Shown piece after piece: positions 36,361-49,393 of a stretch of DNA of 64,000 nucleotides. Within the stretch, counting starts at the first letter, position 1. Every line of letters begins with the position of its first letter. The notes beneath the pieces were generated by a model. The model was not told where the DNA came from. It worked only from the letters and a program-made list of their open reading frames with translations, and did no database searches. This DNA comes from Casuarina equisetifolia (lineage: Eukaryota > Streptophyta > Magnoliopsida > Fagales > Casuarinaceae), in assembly GCA_028551475.1 (NCBI GenBank), contig CM052357.1, positions 4,635,931-4,699,930 of the forward strand. The letters are read 5' to 3'. A program made the position numbers and the translations under genes.

Positions 36361-39300
36361 TTTTGGTGTGGGTCAACGTTTGAGATCATGTTTGTAGTTT
36401 GGCAAAAGGGCTATTCTTGGAAGAACTACTCCGAGAATCTTTTTTTCTTAACTATGGTGTCAACATCTATGAATTTTTAAGGAAGTCAACTTCTAGATTT
36501 ATTAGAACCAAAGAAGGGAAAAACTAAAGAAGATTTACTATTATAAAAACAAGTGGATATAACAAAAGAACTAGGAAAGAACAAAAGCTATCTAATGTAA
36601 CAAATAGAGAAAATCCATTTAGCACTCAAGTCAGAGCTACATCAATCTTTAACTAGAATTATCATGGGATGTCTTTCATCCTATGCACTAAAGCATGGGA
36701 TGTCTTTCATCCTATGCACTAAAGCATGGGATGAGAAGCATGAATTGCTTTACCCCATCAAACCCAAATGTTTAGATAACATATACAACATCACTCAATT
36801 CCACTTACACTAAAATATCAAAACTAGAATCTAAGAAATGGGTTGGTCTCAAAATGAAGCAGAATTGGATTCCCAATGAATAAGAGCTCATTAAAAAATA
36901 AAAATAAAAGGAAAAGTGGCAAGTACCATTCATAAGTATTGAAAACACCACCTAACAATGACACCGATGGCACTTGTAACCATCATAATTAAAAAATTTA
37001 GCTTAGACTTTTTAGAAGAAGTGTGTATCAAGCTTTGCTTGTAGAGAATGCCAAGAGTTTTGGTGTTGGTCAACTTTTGATATCATGTTTGTGGTTTGGT
37101 AAAAGGGCTATTCTTAGAGGAACTACTCCAAGAATTTCTTTTTCTTAGCTATGGTGTCAACATCTATGACTTTTCAAGGAAGTCGGCTTCTAGATTTGTT
37201 CGAACCAAATAAGGGAGAAACTAAAAAAGATTTACTATTATAAAAACAAGTGGATACAACAAAGGAACTAGGAAAAAACAAAAGCTATCTAATGTAACAA
37301 ATAGAGAAAATCCATTCAACACTCAAGCTCAAAGCTGCATCAATCTTTAACTAGAATTATCATGGGATGTTTCTCATCCCATGGACTAAAGCATGGGATG
37401 AGAAGCATGAATTGCTCAACCCCATCAAACCTAAATATTTAGATAACAAATACAACATCCCTCAATTCCACTTGCACCAAAATATCAAAACTAGAATCCA
37501 AGAGATGGGTTAGTTTCAAAATGAAGCAGAATTGGATCCTAATGGATAAGCATTCATTAAAAAAAAAAAGGAAAAGTGGGCACGTATCGTCCATGAGTCT
37601 TGAGAACACTACCTAACAACAACACCAATGGCACTTGTGAGCATCATAATAAAAAGATTTAGCTTAGACTTTTTAGAAGAAGTGTGTATCAAGCTTTGCT
37701 TGTAGAGAATGCCAAGAGTTTTGGTGTTGGTCAACTTTTGATATCATGTTTGTGGTTTGGTAAAAGGGCTATTCTTAGAGGAACTACTCCAAGAATTTCT
37801 TTTTCTTAGCTATGGTGTCAACATCTATGACTTTTCAAGGAAGTCGGCTTCTAGATTTGTTCGAACCAAATAAGGGAGAAACTAAAAAAGATTTACTATT
37901 ATAAAAACAAGTGGATACAACAAAGGAACTAGGAAAAAACAAAAGCTATCTAATGTAACAAATAGAGAAAATCCATTCAACACTCAAGCTCAGAGCTGCA
38001 TCAATCTTTAACTAGAATTATCATGGCATGTTTCTCATCCCATGCACTAAAGTATGGGATAAGAAGCATGAATTGCTCAACCCTATCAAACCCAAATATT
38101 TAAATAACAAATACAACATCCTTCAATTCCACTTGCACCAAAATATCAAAAATAGAATCCAAGAAATGGGTTGGTCTCAAAATGAAGAAGAATTGGATTC
38201 CTAATGAATAATAGATCATTAAAAAAAGACAAAAGGAAAAGCGGGGCAAGTATCGTCCATGAGTCTTGAGAACAATACCTAACAACAACACCAATGGCAC
38301 TTGTGAGCATCATAATAAAAAAATTTAGTGTAGACTTTTTAGAAGAAGTGTGTGTCAAGCTTTGCTTGTAGAGAACGCCAAGAGTTTTGGTGTGGGTCAA
38401 CGTTTGAGATCATATTTGTTGTTTGCTAAGAGGGCTATTCTTGGAGGAACTACTCCAAGAATTTCTTTTTCTTAGCTATGGTGTCAACATCTATGACTTT
38501 TCAAGGAAGTTGGCTTCTAAATTTGTTGGAACCAAATAAGGGAGAAACTAAAGAAGATTTACTATTATAAAAACAAGTTGATACAATAAAGGAACTAGCA
38601 AAGAACAAAAGCTATCTAATGTAACAAATAGAGAAAATCCATTCAACACTCAAGCTCAAAGCTGCATAAATCTTTAACTAGAATTATCATGAGATGTTTC
38701 TCATCCCATGCACTAAAGCATGGGATGAGAAGCCTGAATTGCTCAACCCCATCAAACCCAAATATTTAGATAACATTTACAACATCCCTCAATTCCACTT
38801 GCACCAAAATATCAAAACTAGAATCCAAGAGACGGGTTGGTTTCAAAATGAAGCAAAATTGTATTCCTAATGAATAAGCATTCATTAAAAAAAGAAAAAA
38901 GAAAAAGCGGGTAAGTATCATCCATGAGTCTTGAGAACACTACCTAACAACAACACCGATGGCACTTGTGAGCATCACAATAAAAAAATTAGCTTAGACT
39001 TTTTAGAAGAAGTGTGTATCAAGCTTTGCTTGCAGAGAATGCCAAGAGTTTTGGTGTGGGTCAACGTTTGAGATTATGTTTGTTGTTTAGTAAGAGGGCT
39101 ATTCTTGGAGGAACTACTCTGAGAATTTGTTTTTACTTAGTTATAGTGTCAACATCTATGACTTTTCAAGAAAATCGGTTTCTAGATTTGTTGGAACCAA
39201 AGAAGGGAAAAACTAAAGAAGATTTACTATTATAAAAGCAAATGGATACAATAAAGGAACTAGAAAAGATCTAAAGCTATCTAATGTAACAAATAGAGAA

Positions 39301-41330
39301 AATCCATTCAACACTCAAGCTTAGAGCTGCATCAATCTTTAACTAGAATTATCATGGGATGTTTCTCATCCCATGCACTAAAGCATGGGATAAGAAGCAT
39401 GAACTGCTCAACCCCATCAAACCTATATATTTAGATATAACAAATACAACATCCCTTAAGTCCACTTGCACCAAAATATCAAAAATAGAATCCAAGAAAT
39501 GGGTTGGTCTCAAAAGGAAAAAGAATTGGATTCCCAATGAATAATAGTTCATTAAAAAAAGAAAAAAGGAAAAGCGGGCGAGTATCGTCCATGAGTCTTG
39601 AGAACACTACCTAACAACAACACCAATGGTACTTGCGAGCATCACAATAAAAAAATTTAACGTCAACTTTTTAGAAGAAGTGTGTGTCAAGCTTTGCTTA
39701 TAGAGAATGCCAAGAGTTTTGGTATGGGTCAACATATGAGATCTTGTTTGTTGTTTGCTAAGAGGTTTATTCTTGAAGGAACTACTCTGAGAATTTTTTT
39801 TTCTTAGTTATGGTGTCAACATTTATGACTTTTCAAGGAAGTCGGCTTTTAAATTTGTTGGAACCAAATAAGGGAGAAACTAAAGAAGATTTACTATTAT
39901 AAAAACAAGTGGATACAATAAAGGAACTAGGAAAGAACAAAAGCTATCTAATATAACAAATAGAGAAAATGCATTCAACACTCAAGCTCAAAGCTACATC
40001 AATCTTTAACTAGAATTATCATGGGATGAGAAGCATGAATTGCTCAACCCCATCAAACCTAAATATTTAGATAACAAATACAACATCCCTCAATTCCACT
40101 TGCACCAAAATATCAAACTAGAATCCAGGAGATGGGTTGGTTTCAAAATGAAGCAGAATTGGATTCCTAATGAATAAGTGTTCATTAAGAAAAGAAAAAA
40201 GGAAAAGCAGGCAAGTATCGTCCATGAGTCTTAAGAAGACTACCTAACAACAACACTGATGGCACTTACGAGCATCACAATAAAAAAATTTAGCTTTGAC
40301 TTTTTAGAAGAAGTGTGTATCAAGCTTTGCTTGTAGAGAATGCCAAGAGTTTTGGTGTGGGTCAACACTTGAGATCATGTTTGTTGTTTGATAAAAAGGA
40401 TATTCTTGGAGGAACTACTTCGAGAATTTTTTTTTTTTTTTTTTTAGTTATAGTGTCAACATCTATGACTTTTCAAGAAAATCAGTTTCTAGATTTGTCA
40501 AAACCAAAAAAAGGAGAAACTAAAGAAGATTTACTATTATAAAAACAAATGGATACAATAAAGGAACTAGAAAAGAACAAAAGCTATCTAATGTAACAAA
40601 TAGAGAAAATCCTTCAACACTCAAGCTCAGAACTATATCAATCTTTAACTAGAATTATCATGGGATGAGAGGCATGAATTGCTCTACCCTATCAAACCTA
40701 AATATTTAGATAACATATACAACATCCTTCAATTCCACTTGCACCAAAATATCAAAACTAGAATCCAAGAGATGGGTTGGTCTCAAAATGAAGCAGAATT
40801 GGATTCCCAATGAATAAGAGTTTAATAAAAAATAAAAAGTGAAAGTGGGCAAGTACCATTCATGAGTCTTAAAACACCACCTAACAACAACACCGATGGC
40901 ACTTGTAAGCATCATAGTAAAAAAATTTATCTTAGACTTTTTAGAAGAAGTGTGTATCAAGCTTTGCTTGTAAAGAATGCCAAGAGTTTTGGTGTGGGTT
41001 AACTTTTGAGATCGTGTTTGTGGTTTGGTAAAAGGGCTATTCTTGGAGGAACTATTATGAGAATTTCTTTTTCTTAGCTATGGTGTTAACATCTATGACT
41101 TTTCAAGGAAGTTGGCTTCTAGATTTGTTGGAACCAAATAAGGGAGAAACTAAAGAAGATTTACTATTATAAAAACAAATGGATACAATAAAGGAACTAG
41201 GAAAGAACAAAAGCTATCTAATGTAACAAATAGAGAAAATCCATTCAGCACTCAAGCTCATAACTACATCAATCTTTAACTAGAATTATCATGGGATGCT
41301 TCTCATCCAATGCACTGAAGCATTTCTTAT
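36010..41330. repeat. Tandem array, eight units of about 660 bp, carrying PCD exon 1
   Basis: The landmark caagctttgctt recurs at 36332, 37029, 37690, 38356, 39020, 39688, 40321 and 40958, spacings 633-697. Each unit has two parts. One, of about 330 bp, is homologous to PCD exon 1 and its intron flank (A 20590-20930). The other, of about 330 bp, runs from ggtgtgggtcaacg to catgggatg and is unique to the array. Units diverge by scattered substitutions and short indels. On the minus strand several units still read a PCD-exon-1-like peptide (SSKKSTLNFFIMMLTSAIGV). The array starts exactly where block C ends, so it grew from that exon. Confidence 0.93.
38698..38731. repeat. Hairpin at a unit junction (best example; also 37371, 38032, 39363)
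   Basis: Arms ttctcatcccatgc and gcatgggatgagaa are perfect 14-bp complements around the loop actaaa. The same hairpin, with zero or one mismatch, lies at 37371-37404, 38032-38065 and 39363-39396. The first unit (about 36660-36735) has it duplicated over 40 bases, and the sixth and seventh units have lost one arm. Confidence 0.9.
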
Positions 41331-42229
41331 TGGCTTTCTAGTGTAAATCAGGGTTAATCTCAGTAATGAATTTTAGGAGTCTAACAGTGCTACCTTATGC
41401 CCAATTCATGTCAATCACTTGCTTCCGTGTCTGTCTAGTGTAGATCTCTTAAAACCCAGGCCAAGGCAGACGTGGTTGGGAATGAATTAAGGACACTAGC
41501 AGAAAATCATTTATGAAAGACTTCCGATGTTTTGCTCTTCCTGTCTACTGTGAGGGCTAATGTATGCGAGTTGAAGTTGTTTCAGGGGCTGGGTAGAAAA
41601 AAAAAAGAAAAAGGAAAAAAAAAGGAAGGGGAGTGGGGGAACAGGCACTATGGCACTGATGATACAGAAAACTCTCCTTTTATTTTCTTTCCCTTCCACC
41701 CAACATTTTTTTTTTTTTTAATTGAGGGACTCAAGGGATGAGGGCTTCGGCAGGCAACTCTGTGACAGCAGGCAGCTCATACCTGACTTTTAATTAAGAC
41801 GTGTTTTGGTCGAGGGATAGTGTGCCATGAGGCATACTGATTCCAACTGAACTGGGTAAAAGTACAAAATTAGTAGTAATACCAGTAGAAACTATTTATG
41901 CTCCCAAAGAACTCAGCTCCGCAAATCAGTACCAGAGAGAATTTATTGCTTACATTGTACTTCCTACCCAATAAGCTGTATTTAAGCTCCTCAATGCCCT
42001 TGTTTTGGTATTGGAGTACCATGAGGCTGTCTACAATACGAGTTTGTTTGGAGAACTTATTCCTGCAAGAAGAAATGATTGATAACCTTGGACGAAAGTG
42101 TCAAAGTTAGCACACAGTCTTGGGACACCAACGGACATTTCTTGGATTAGCTGCAATCAAAAGTCGTGTTAATACTTTTTAAGGTTCAGGTTTGGTAACC
42201 TGTAATCCGGGATTGTATGTTTTTTGCAG
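41331..42229. other. Spacer between tandem array and coatomer fragment
   Basis: No gene is seen. It contains A-rich and G-rich low-complexity tracts at 41595-41645 and 41707-41722. A short match (gtgctacc…gcccaattc.tg.caatc) links 41386 with 15815 left of block A, so the ancestral block may have extended further left. Confidence 0.35.
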
Positions 42230-42309
42230 GAGTCATGGTAAAAAACGTCCTCCTTTTGGATTCTGAAGGGAAACGTATAGCTGTCAAGTATTACACAGAT
42301 GACTACAGT
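42230..42309 (+). pseudogene. Coatomer subunit zeta, single-exon fragment
   Basis: Zeta-COP is a small subunit of the COPI vesicle coat. After an acceptor tttttgcag (ends 42229) the sequence reads [20 protein letters not shown] then YYTDDYS, followed by TGA. [20 protein letters not shown] is the conserved N-terminal strand pair of the family. The following exons and the remaining 130 or so residues are absent. A captured exon, not a gene. Confidence 0.85.
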
Positions 42310-43009
42310 TGAAAGGTCGTTTTCTTGAATAATCTTTTTAGCCTCTTTTTATACGACTGGTTTTTTTGTTGAAGCCGACTTTTTATTATTTATTTGTAAA
42401 GGGATTTAGACATATCTTGGATATGAAAGTGGTATTCTATAAAAAATTTGTGCATGAAGAAGGGTTGATCTATAAGAGTTATCCTTTTGTGCTATTTATA
42501 CATGAAGAAATATCTTATGAAAATGTTAGATACGATTTTGAGTAATTCATCCCATTAGATAACAATGATAATGTAATATAAACAACCAAATATCTTAAAG
42601 TAATCAAACTTTAGTGGATTCAGAATATAGGTTGAATTTGTTTAATCATGTGTGACCTTTAACCTAATATTACTTGGCATGTGGGGGTGTCTATGCAAAA
42701 GGAAAATTTTATAGTGAATATATAATTTTTTTAATAAATTTTAAATAAAAAAATATTCTCCTAACTCTTGAATTAACTTTTAAGTTAATTAAGACTTCCA
42801 AAAGTTTTATATGGTCAACTTCTTGTTGTCAAAAATGTCTCTCCTCCAAGAAGCATTATTTGACTCCCCCAAGCTTCTCAATGAAGAACATCACACCCGA
42901 ATTTTCGCTGGATGCAAATGTACGAGGGTCCTTGCCTCGGGCTTCATCTGTCTGTGTTGCAGGTCGGCAACTGGTCAGGATTCCGCCCTATTCACACAGC
43001 GATTCCGAC
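42310..43009. other. Spacer before block B
   Basis: AT-rich, no gene recognised. The frame at 42811-43029 overlaps the block B border and has no known domain. Confidence 0.35.
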
Positions 43010-44346
43010 TTCTCCCTTTCTGCGGCTGAGATCTCAAACCATTATACATCTGTCTTCAACCCTGCCACTTTTCCCAAGAAATCTCAAGGTCCCATTCTCT
43101 TTGGGGGAAATGAAAATACTTGGAATTCCTTTCACTTGTACCAATTATTAATTTGGTTTTCCAAGACAGGGACGTCGATTACTTGTGGCCTGGGACCTCT
43201 TGGTTCGACATGTTGATTAAAAAGGAAAAGTTATGAAAGTGGGACTGTTCTTTGCTAATTTTTAAATATACTAAAACTTCAGATAAGGAACAAATTATTA
43301 CTCCATTCGTAAGATCTTTTTCGCCTAAGTTACGTAAAAGCCTCGGGATTTTTTGTTCTTGTGTGTGTATTTACTTCGTGATTTGAATTAATCTCCCTAC
43401 ATACCTCTGGATTATCTAAAATTCAACTTGATGTGGCTGTTAAGCGTTTTTCAATGCAAGCAATGATCTAAAAACCCAGAGAACCGTCCTTCATACCTTG
43501 ATACAATGTCAGCAAAAGTTCCTAGATTCTTGGAGATATAGAACAGCACGTAAGTTATCACACTTGCATATCCACCATTTGAGTCTCCAACAATTGTTCC
43601 ACTAATTACATACTTGATTTGACGTATGGATGAATACCAATGGCAACGGGAACAGTTTCACATATAATTATTCTAATAATTTGATAATGTAGTTTCACCT
43701 AAAAACATCTTGTTTTGCATCTCAACTGCCCCAGCTTCATTTTTTAAGGCAAGTCCCTGTCCATTATCCTGGCCCTCCACCATTGGGACCACAATGATGG
43801 CAGAGCGGCAACACCCCACCATCTAAAATATCTTTTCTTCCTCCCAGTCCCTTCTAGCTGGAAAGGTCCATGCTCTGCCCATGATAGCGAACTCCCGCAT
43901 AAGAAATACAATCATTCCTAGTTTTAGTGAAATGGATCCCGGATGAACAAGCATGTCAATTTTAAATAATTGTACGGACAAAAAGTTTTTGTTTTTCATT
44001 TCGAGGATTACTGGCCTGACACAACATATGGGAAAGTTTCGTTCTTTTCTTATGGTTGCTTTAAAATTAACTAGCCCGTTTTAAAGGCATTCAACAGAGA
44101 GTACTGACCATCTAGATGCACTTCTATATAGATTCCGCCAATAAAAAATGGAAAGTCTGCAGAAACTCCCCAAAATATTGCATCAGTAAACGCCAACTGC
44201 AGATTGAGTTCTACATCACACGTATCCTAAAGTTATTGATCAAGTAAATACCAGTCTAAGATGGTCCATTTGAATCTCTCAACATATGATCAACAGACAG
44301 AAGTCTGTCACGACAAACATCCACTGAGTAATAGTAGTCATCATGT

Positions 44347-46883
44347 TCATAGATCATGCTCGTGCTTAGATTTTAAGCGGGCAGCTTTTCGCCTCAGCAG
44401 TTGTTGTAGGTCAAGCCCATTTATCTTTGCAGCAAGTTTGAAGTCATTTTCAGTCAGCCCACCTGCACAAATGCAAATGATGTCAAAAAATATATCTCCA
44501 TCTGCATACCAAACTTGTTTCTAAAGTGAGATAAAGATCAAGGTCAGGAACTTGATCGAAATAAGGTCTGGAGTAGAAGAATACGATTCCCCCTTGAAGA
44601 GGGTTCAAGATGAGAAGCACTCTATAATATTTCATTGTGCTTCAAGAGGGGGTGAAATTAGAACACCATTTATATAAGTATAGATGAAATTCAAGCCAAA
44701 CAACCAAACAAAGTCAAGTATATTTTACGGGACCTTTGAAACTAAATCCTCAAGTAACATGTTCTGCATCTAAACTTAACTTTAAATAGCCGCTTCTAAA
44801 TCCAGTCAGAAGGAATTTTGTAATAGATGAAAAATGATGGATTATAGAGAAGCAAACCATGCTCTTTCAACCAGTCAATTCTGTTGACTTCTTACCAACT
44901 GCATGTGTCCATGTCTCAATTGCGACATTGTTCCATCCGACAAGATGAAGATCCGGACGGTGACCTGCATGCAATGCGTATTACTTTTCATCAAGAAACT
45001 AAATGTAGCTTTCATTGTGATCCAATTGCCAGAATTATAAATATACACAATTTATTAACCAAGAGTATGGTACCTTCTGCTTCTACAACATCAAATACGA
45101 GCTTAAATAAATCTAGTCCTTCTGCTTCACTTTCCATGATCGATTCAGCTTAAATATGCCACTTTCATTCACCAAATTCCATCCAGCTACCTAAACAATG
45201 TAGAGAGCACAGAACATGACTTTATATCGGCAAGGTGAATAATTACATACTTATGAACATTAACCTGTGGAATAATTAGTTCACGTGCCGCTTGTTCACT
45301 CATCGGTTGCATATCCTTTGAGTTGCATGGCACACACATCTTAGATGACAAATCTAATACGGGAGAGAAAGTGTTAGACAAAAAAAAATTTCCAGATATG
45401 CAAGGTCTGGAAAATGTAACATTATCCAATTCCAATTAGAAAATCAGAAGCATCAACAAAAATCCTAGCATAGGTGCCAATGTGCTCTTGAATGAAGGAT
45501 GACAGCCCTCATATCATGCTATGAATACTATGCTCTATCTTACTATTGCAGATACTTCATATTTTACAGTCATCGTCATGGACATAAGATTGTATCTGAT
45601 GGTGGAACGTCATTATGAGTCTCCACCTCTTCTTTTCAAGAGACATAGAAAGACAGAGGGGTCCTCGATTTATAGCTTTCCAAGAGTTCATGATTAATTG
45701 TCGTCTCTACTTCTTTTCAATTCAAAGTGTAAGTTATAAGTAACATCAATCTCAATTATCTTACTAGTTAACAGTATCTAAACATAAAATTTAAGCCGAG
45801 CCACGATTGTGATTTGCCAAAAAAGTCAGAAAAGTGCTTGGCAGAGAAGGAATCGGGAATAAACTTTGGCTTCTGCACTGCGGACCTGACAATACTCATC
45901 TTACTTTAAATGAAATGATGCGGATACATGGTAAGAGTTGACCACCAAGAATCAAATGAAATATTAGGCCTAAATTGCACCGGACAAATTAAAATAACAA
46001 TAATGCACACTTAAAAATCAGCAGAAGGAGAAAAAGAATTGTCTCTTTGCAAATGAGATGGTAATTTACAAAGTGTAATTCACCCTAATAATAAGGAAAA
46101 TATGGACAGGTAAGCATGTCAAGAATTATTCCCTCAAGCTTTGATCATGGGAGAAACCAAATATCACTTAAAATACATCCTAACTGCAACTCCTCCAGGA
46201 TTAATGGTAATGAAAGTAAGAATGATCTCTCCAAGCAATTAGGAAATATTTCTATGGTCAAAGTAAGGGGAAGCCTTGTTTCTCCCTACAAAATTTAATC
46301 CAATCCATCCTCATAATGTGCTAATAGCAAAGACAGGCGGTCAAGAAATCATATATGGGAACTAATAAGATCTCTCCTTTACTTATCGATTCCCATATGT
46401 GCAATAAAAAACACATAAAATCCATGACTGGTTCCTCTAAAAATAAAGCAGAATTTGAATCGCAATGAATCAGAATTCAAAAGGTAAATAAAGCATCGGA
46501 TGATAAGCATGATTGCTCAAACCCATCAAAACCAAATATTTAGAGAACAGATATAACGTCCCTCAATTCCACTTACACCAAGATAACGAAACTAGAATCC
46601 AAGAAACAGGTTGGTCTCAAAATGAAGCAGAATTTGAATCCAAACGAATGATAGTTCATTAGAAAAAGCCAAACATAGGACAAGCGGGCAAGTACCGTCC
46701 ATGATGCCCGAGAACACCACCCAACAACGTCACCGATGGCACCTGCGACCACCACAAGCAAAAATTTCAGCGGAGGCTGTGTAGAAGAACCATGTATCAA
46801 GCTTCGCTTGCAGAGAACGCAAAGAGTTTCTATAGCTTTGGCTTACAGAGAGAAAGAAGAGGAACCTGTAGCATCCGAATCAT
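44347..46883 (-). pseudogene. Pterin-4a-carbinolamine dehydratase, copy B, decayed
   Basis: The exon order is that of copy A, but the copy is damaged. Exon 1 starts MIRMLQVPLLSLCKPK at 46883 and meets a stop. The second exon (about 45270-45350) has one extra Ile codon (ARELIIPQ). The third (about 45072-45189) has lost bases after RSWKVK so it ends in a stop. The active-site motif is GHRPDLHL instead of GHHPDLHL, which removes a catalytic His. The last exon has an extra base that replaces the normal end. Any one of the last changes should abolish activity. Confidence 0.88.
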
Positions 46884-49393
46884 GGATTTATCTCCAAACT
46901 TTATATTACGTTGGCCACCCGAATCTTCTGTTCTCTCTCGCGGTCGGTCTGGCTGTCCAATATCACTCTCACTCAAAAAGTATTCTAGATTCTCACTTTC
47001 ATTTTCGTTTTTCGTTTTTTTCTTTTTAGGTGTTCTTCTTCTTTACCCCTTGTTTTTCAATTTTTGAAAGTGATTTTAGAACTTTGATGCACACGATTGA
47101 ATTTCAGAAAGACAAACTATGTAAATATTTGAACGGTAAAGAGACAGAAAAAGAACATAATGAACATAAGATTATTAAAATGAAAAAGGAATATTTATTT
47201 TATTTTGAAAATAAAAACTGAAAACAATTAGAAGAGGGTTCCACAATATTTTTCTAAAAGATAAATGATATATCAAATTTTGCTTGGAAAAATTGAGATA
47301 ATTCCTGTTATGGCAACTAATATTTTTGCAAAAAAAAAAAGGTTAAAAGTAGAAATCAAGTAAGTTGTGCAAAGAAAATAATAAATAAATAGATAAATAA
47401 ATAAATAATTGATATATCTATGTACACATACACTTACCCATTTATTTTTTTGAGTGTCTTCCTTGATTTAATGGCAAAAAGTCAAGGAACCTTATGTCCA
47501 AGTCAAGGGTTCAAAATTTTGAATGATCGGATAGTTCTTGGGTCAAAGTTCGAACCTTTACCTGAAAATTTTGCCAAACAACATGGCACTTCTTTCCACA
47601 ATATTTAATTAAGTTTTACTTAATATTTTGTTAAAACTAAAAAAAAAAAAAAACCATCCATTTACTCATGCATGGCTATTATCCTGCAATCCATAAATAT
47701 GTGTTAGCAATCATTCCAAAGCTTAAAAGATCAATGATCTCTACGAATAAGCTTGATTATGTTGAAAAGTTCACACAAAATCAAAACCAAGATTAGTAGA
47801 AAAATTTGAAGTTAATTTGGAAGAAATGGAACTTCCAAAACTAGAGCTTAATACATGCTTCGCTTGTACAATAATTATTTACTCTCACCTGCAATTCTCA
47901 GTTAGCAATCTTGGTGTTTTTGATCTGAGATTCAACGGCTTGGCCGAAAAATAGAGAGCTTATAGTTGTTTGGCTTCCTAGGAAGCTAATTTCAATCGTT
48001 TAATATTTTTCACTTCTTCTCTTCTGTTGTTTGGAACAAAGGTGGGCCTGGGGCCTCGTAAAAGGCCTATTAAATTGCAACTCCCAATCTGGGCCTCACC
48101 ACAATTCTGATTTTTTTTTTCCTCCTACGGCCTGCTATGGTTTACCAGGGGTTTTACAATTCAAAATACTGCAGAATTAGCAATGACTAGCCCAAACAAC
48201 AGCTACAACTCCTAACAGACCTTTTATCAAACACCTTACGTGCGTACTACTTAAAAGCCACCAAGATGGTGGCGGTGATAGAAAATGCCGCTACGAAGGT
48301 TTTAAAGAACACTCTTGAGATCAAGATTAATGCGAGTAAGTTAATATTTCTAAAGCGAAAAGTGAAAATAAAATAATTAAGCATACAACAGGACACCAAA
48401 TTATCCATCATTCTTCCTTATAGAGCTACTATATCTACCACATAGGAACAATCATTGAAGATACTGATAGTGAGTCCAAAAATGATTGATACAAATGTAA
48501 TTATTCTCAAGGACTCCATACCAATCATAGAGGAAACAATTTGGACAATACAAACTCTTCATACGTATTTATTCAACTTACAAAAATTCAACATTTTTCA
48601 TTCCAAACAGTTCCCACAAATGCTTGCAGCTAATCAAGTGTTTCAACATTGACAAAAATTATAAAGTAAATAGTTTTGTAACAAAACTCCTATGAACACT
48701 TTAACTGATCAAATGTTTCAATGTAAATAAGAATTATAAAGAAAAAGGATATTCTATAGTGATATTCACAAAGTTTTTTTACCTTAACACCACACTACAA
48801 TGCCCCTAAAATATGTAGACATGTACTTGTAAATTCTCTCTTTAAAATAGATCGTTACAACATGAATATGTGGACATTTAGGCTTAATTAGTTATCAACG
48901 ACATAAGCAAATTAAATTGCATTTAGTAGCTCAAGATAAAGTAGCTGAAGATAAGATACAATAAGAACCAGATTAAATAAAAATTTCACCAAGTAAATGA
49001 CTCTATGATCTAAAAGAGAATACCAAAATCTCCTCCAATGCAGGTGCCAATTCACATTTCTTGCTTAAGATATGATTCCTTTAGCATTTATTCATTTCCT
49101 CATCGAGACAAATCAAAAAATAAAAACCAGCAAACAAAATAAAGGCAACAAAGAATAGCAAGAGAGGCAACCAATAACCAAATATAGTTACAAAAAATAA
49201 TATGAAGATCTTTCTATTGTCAAAAAATCTGCAATAGACTTAGGAAAAAGTGAAAAAGTGAAAACAACATTTATTATTTCAATAACATGTTATTTCATTA
49301 TGCTAACTTTTCAGAGAGAGCCTGCACATGTGCCCTGCCAACATGACATATTTATTCACCCAATCAACCAAAATGCTACAATTTTACATTCCT

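Noticed and set aside
36010..41330. Regular tandem repeats as a possible CRISPR-like or structured array
   Set aside because: Units are about 660 bp without short constant repeats and unique spacers, in a plant nuclear context. It is an ordinary tandem duplication array.
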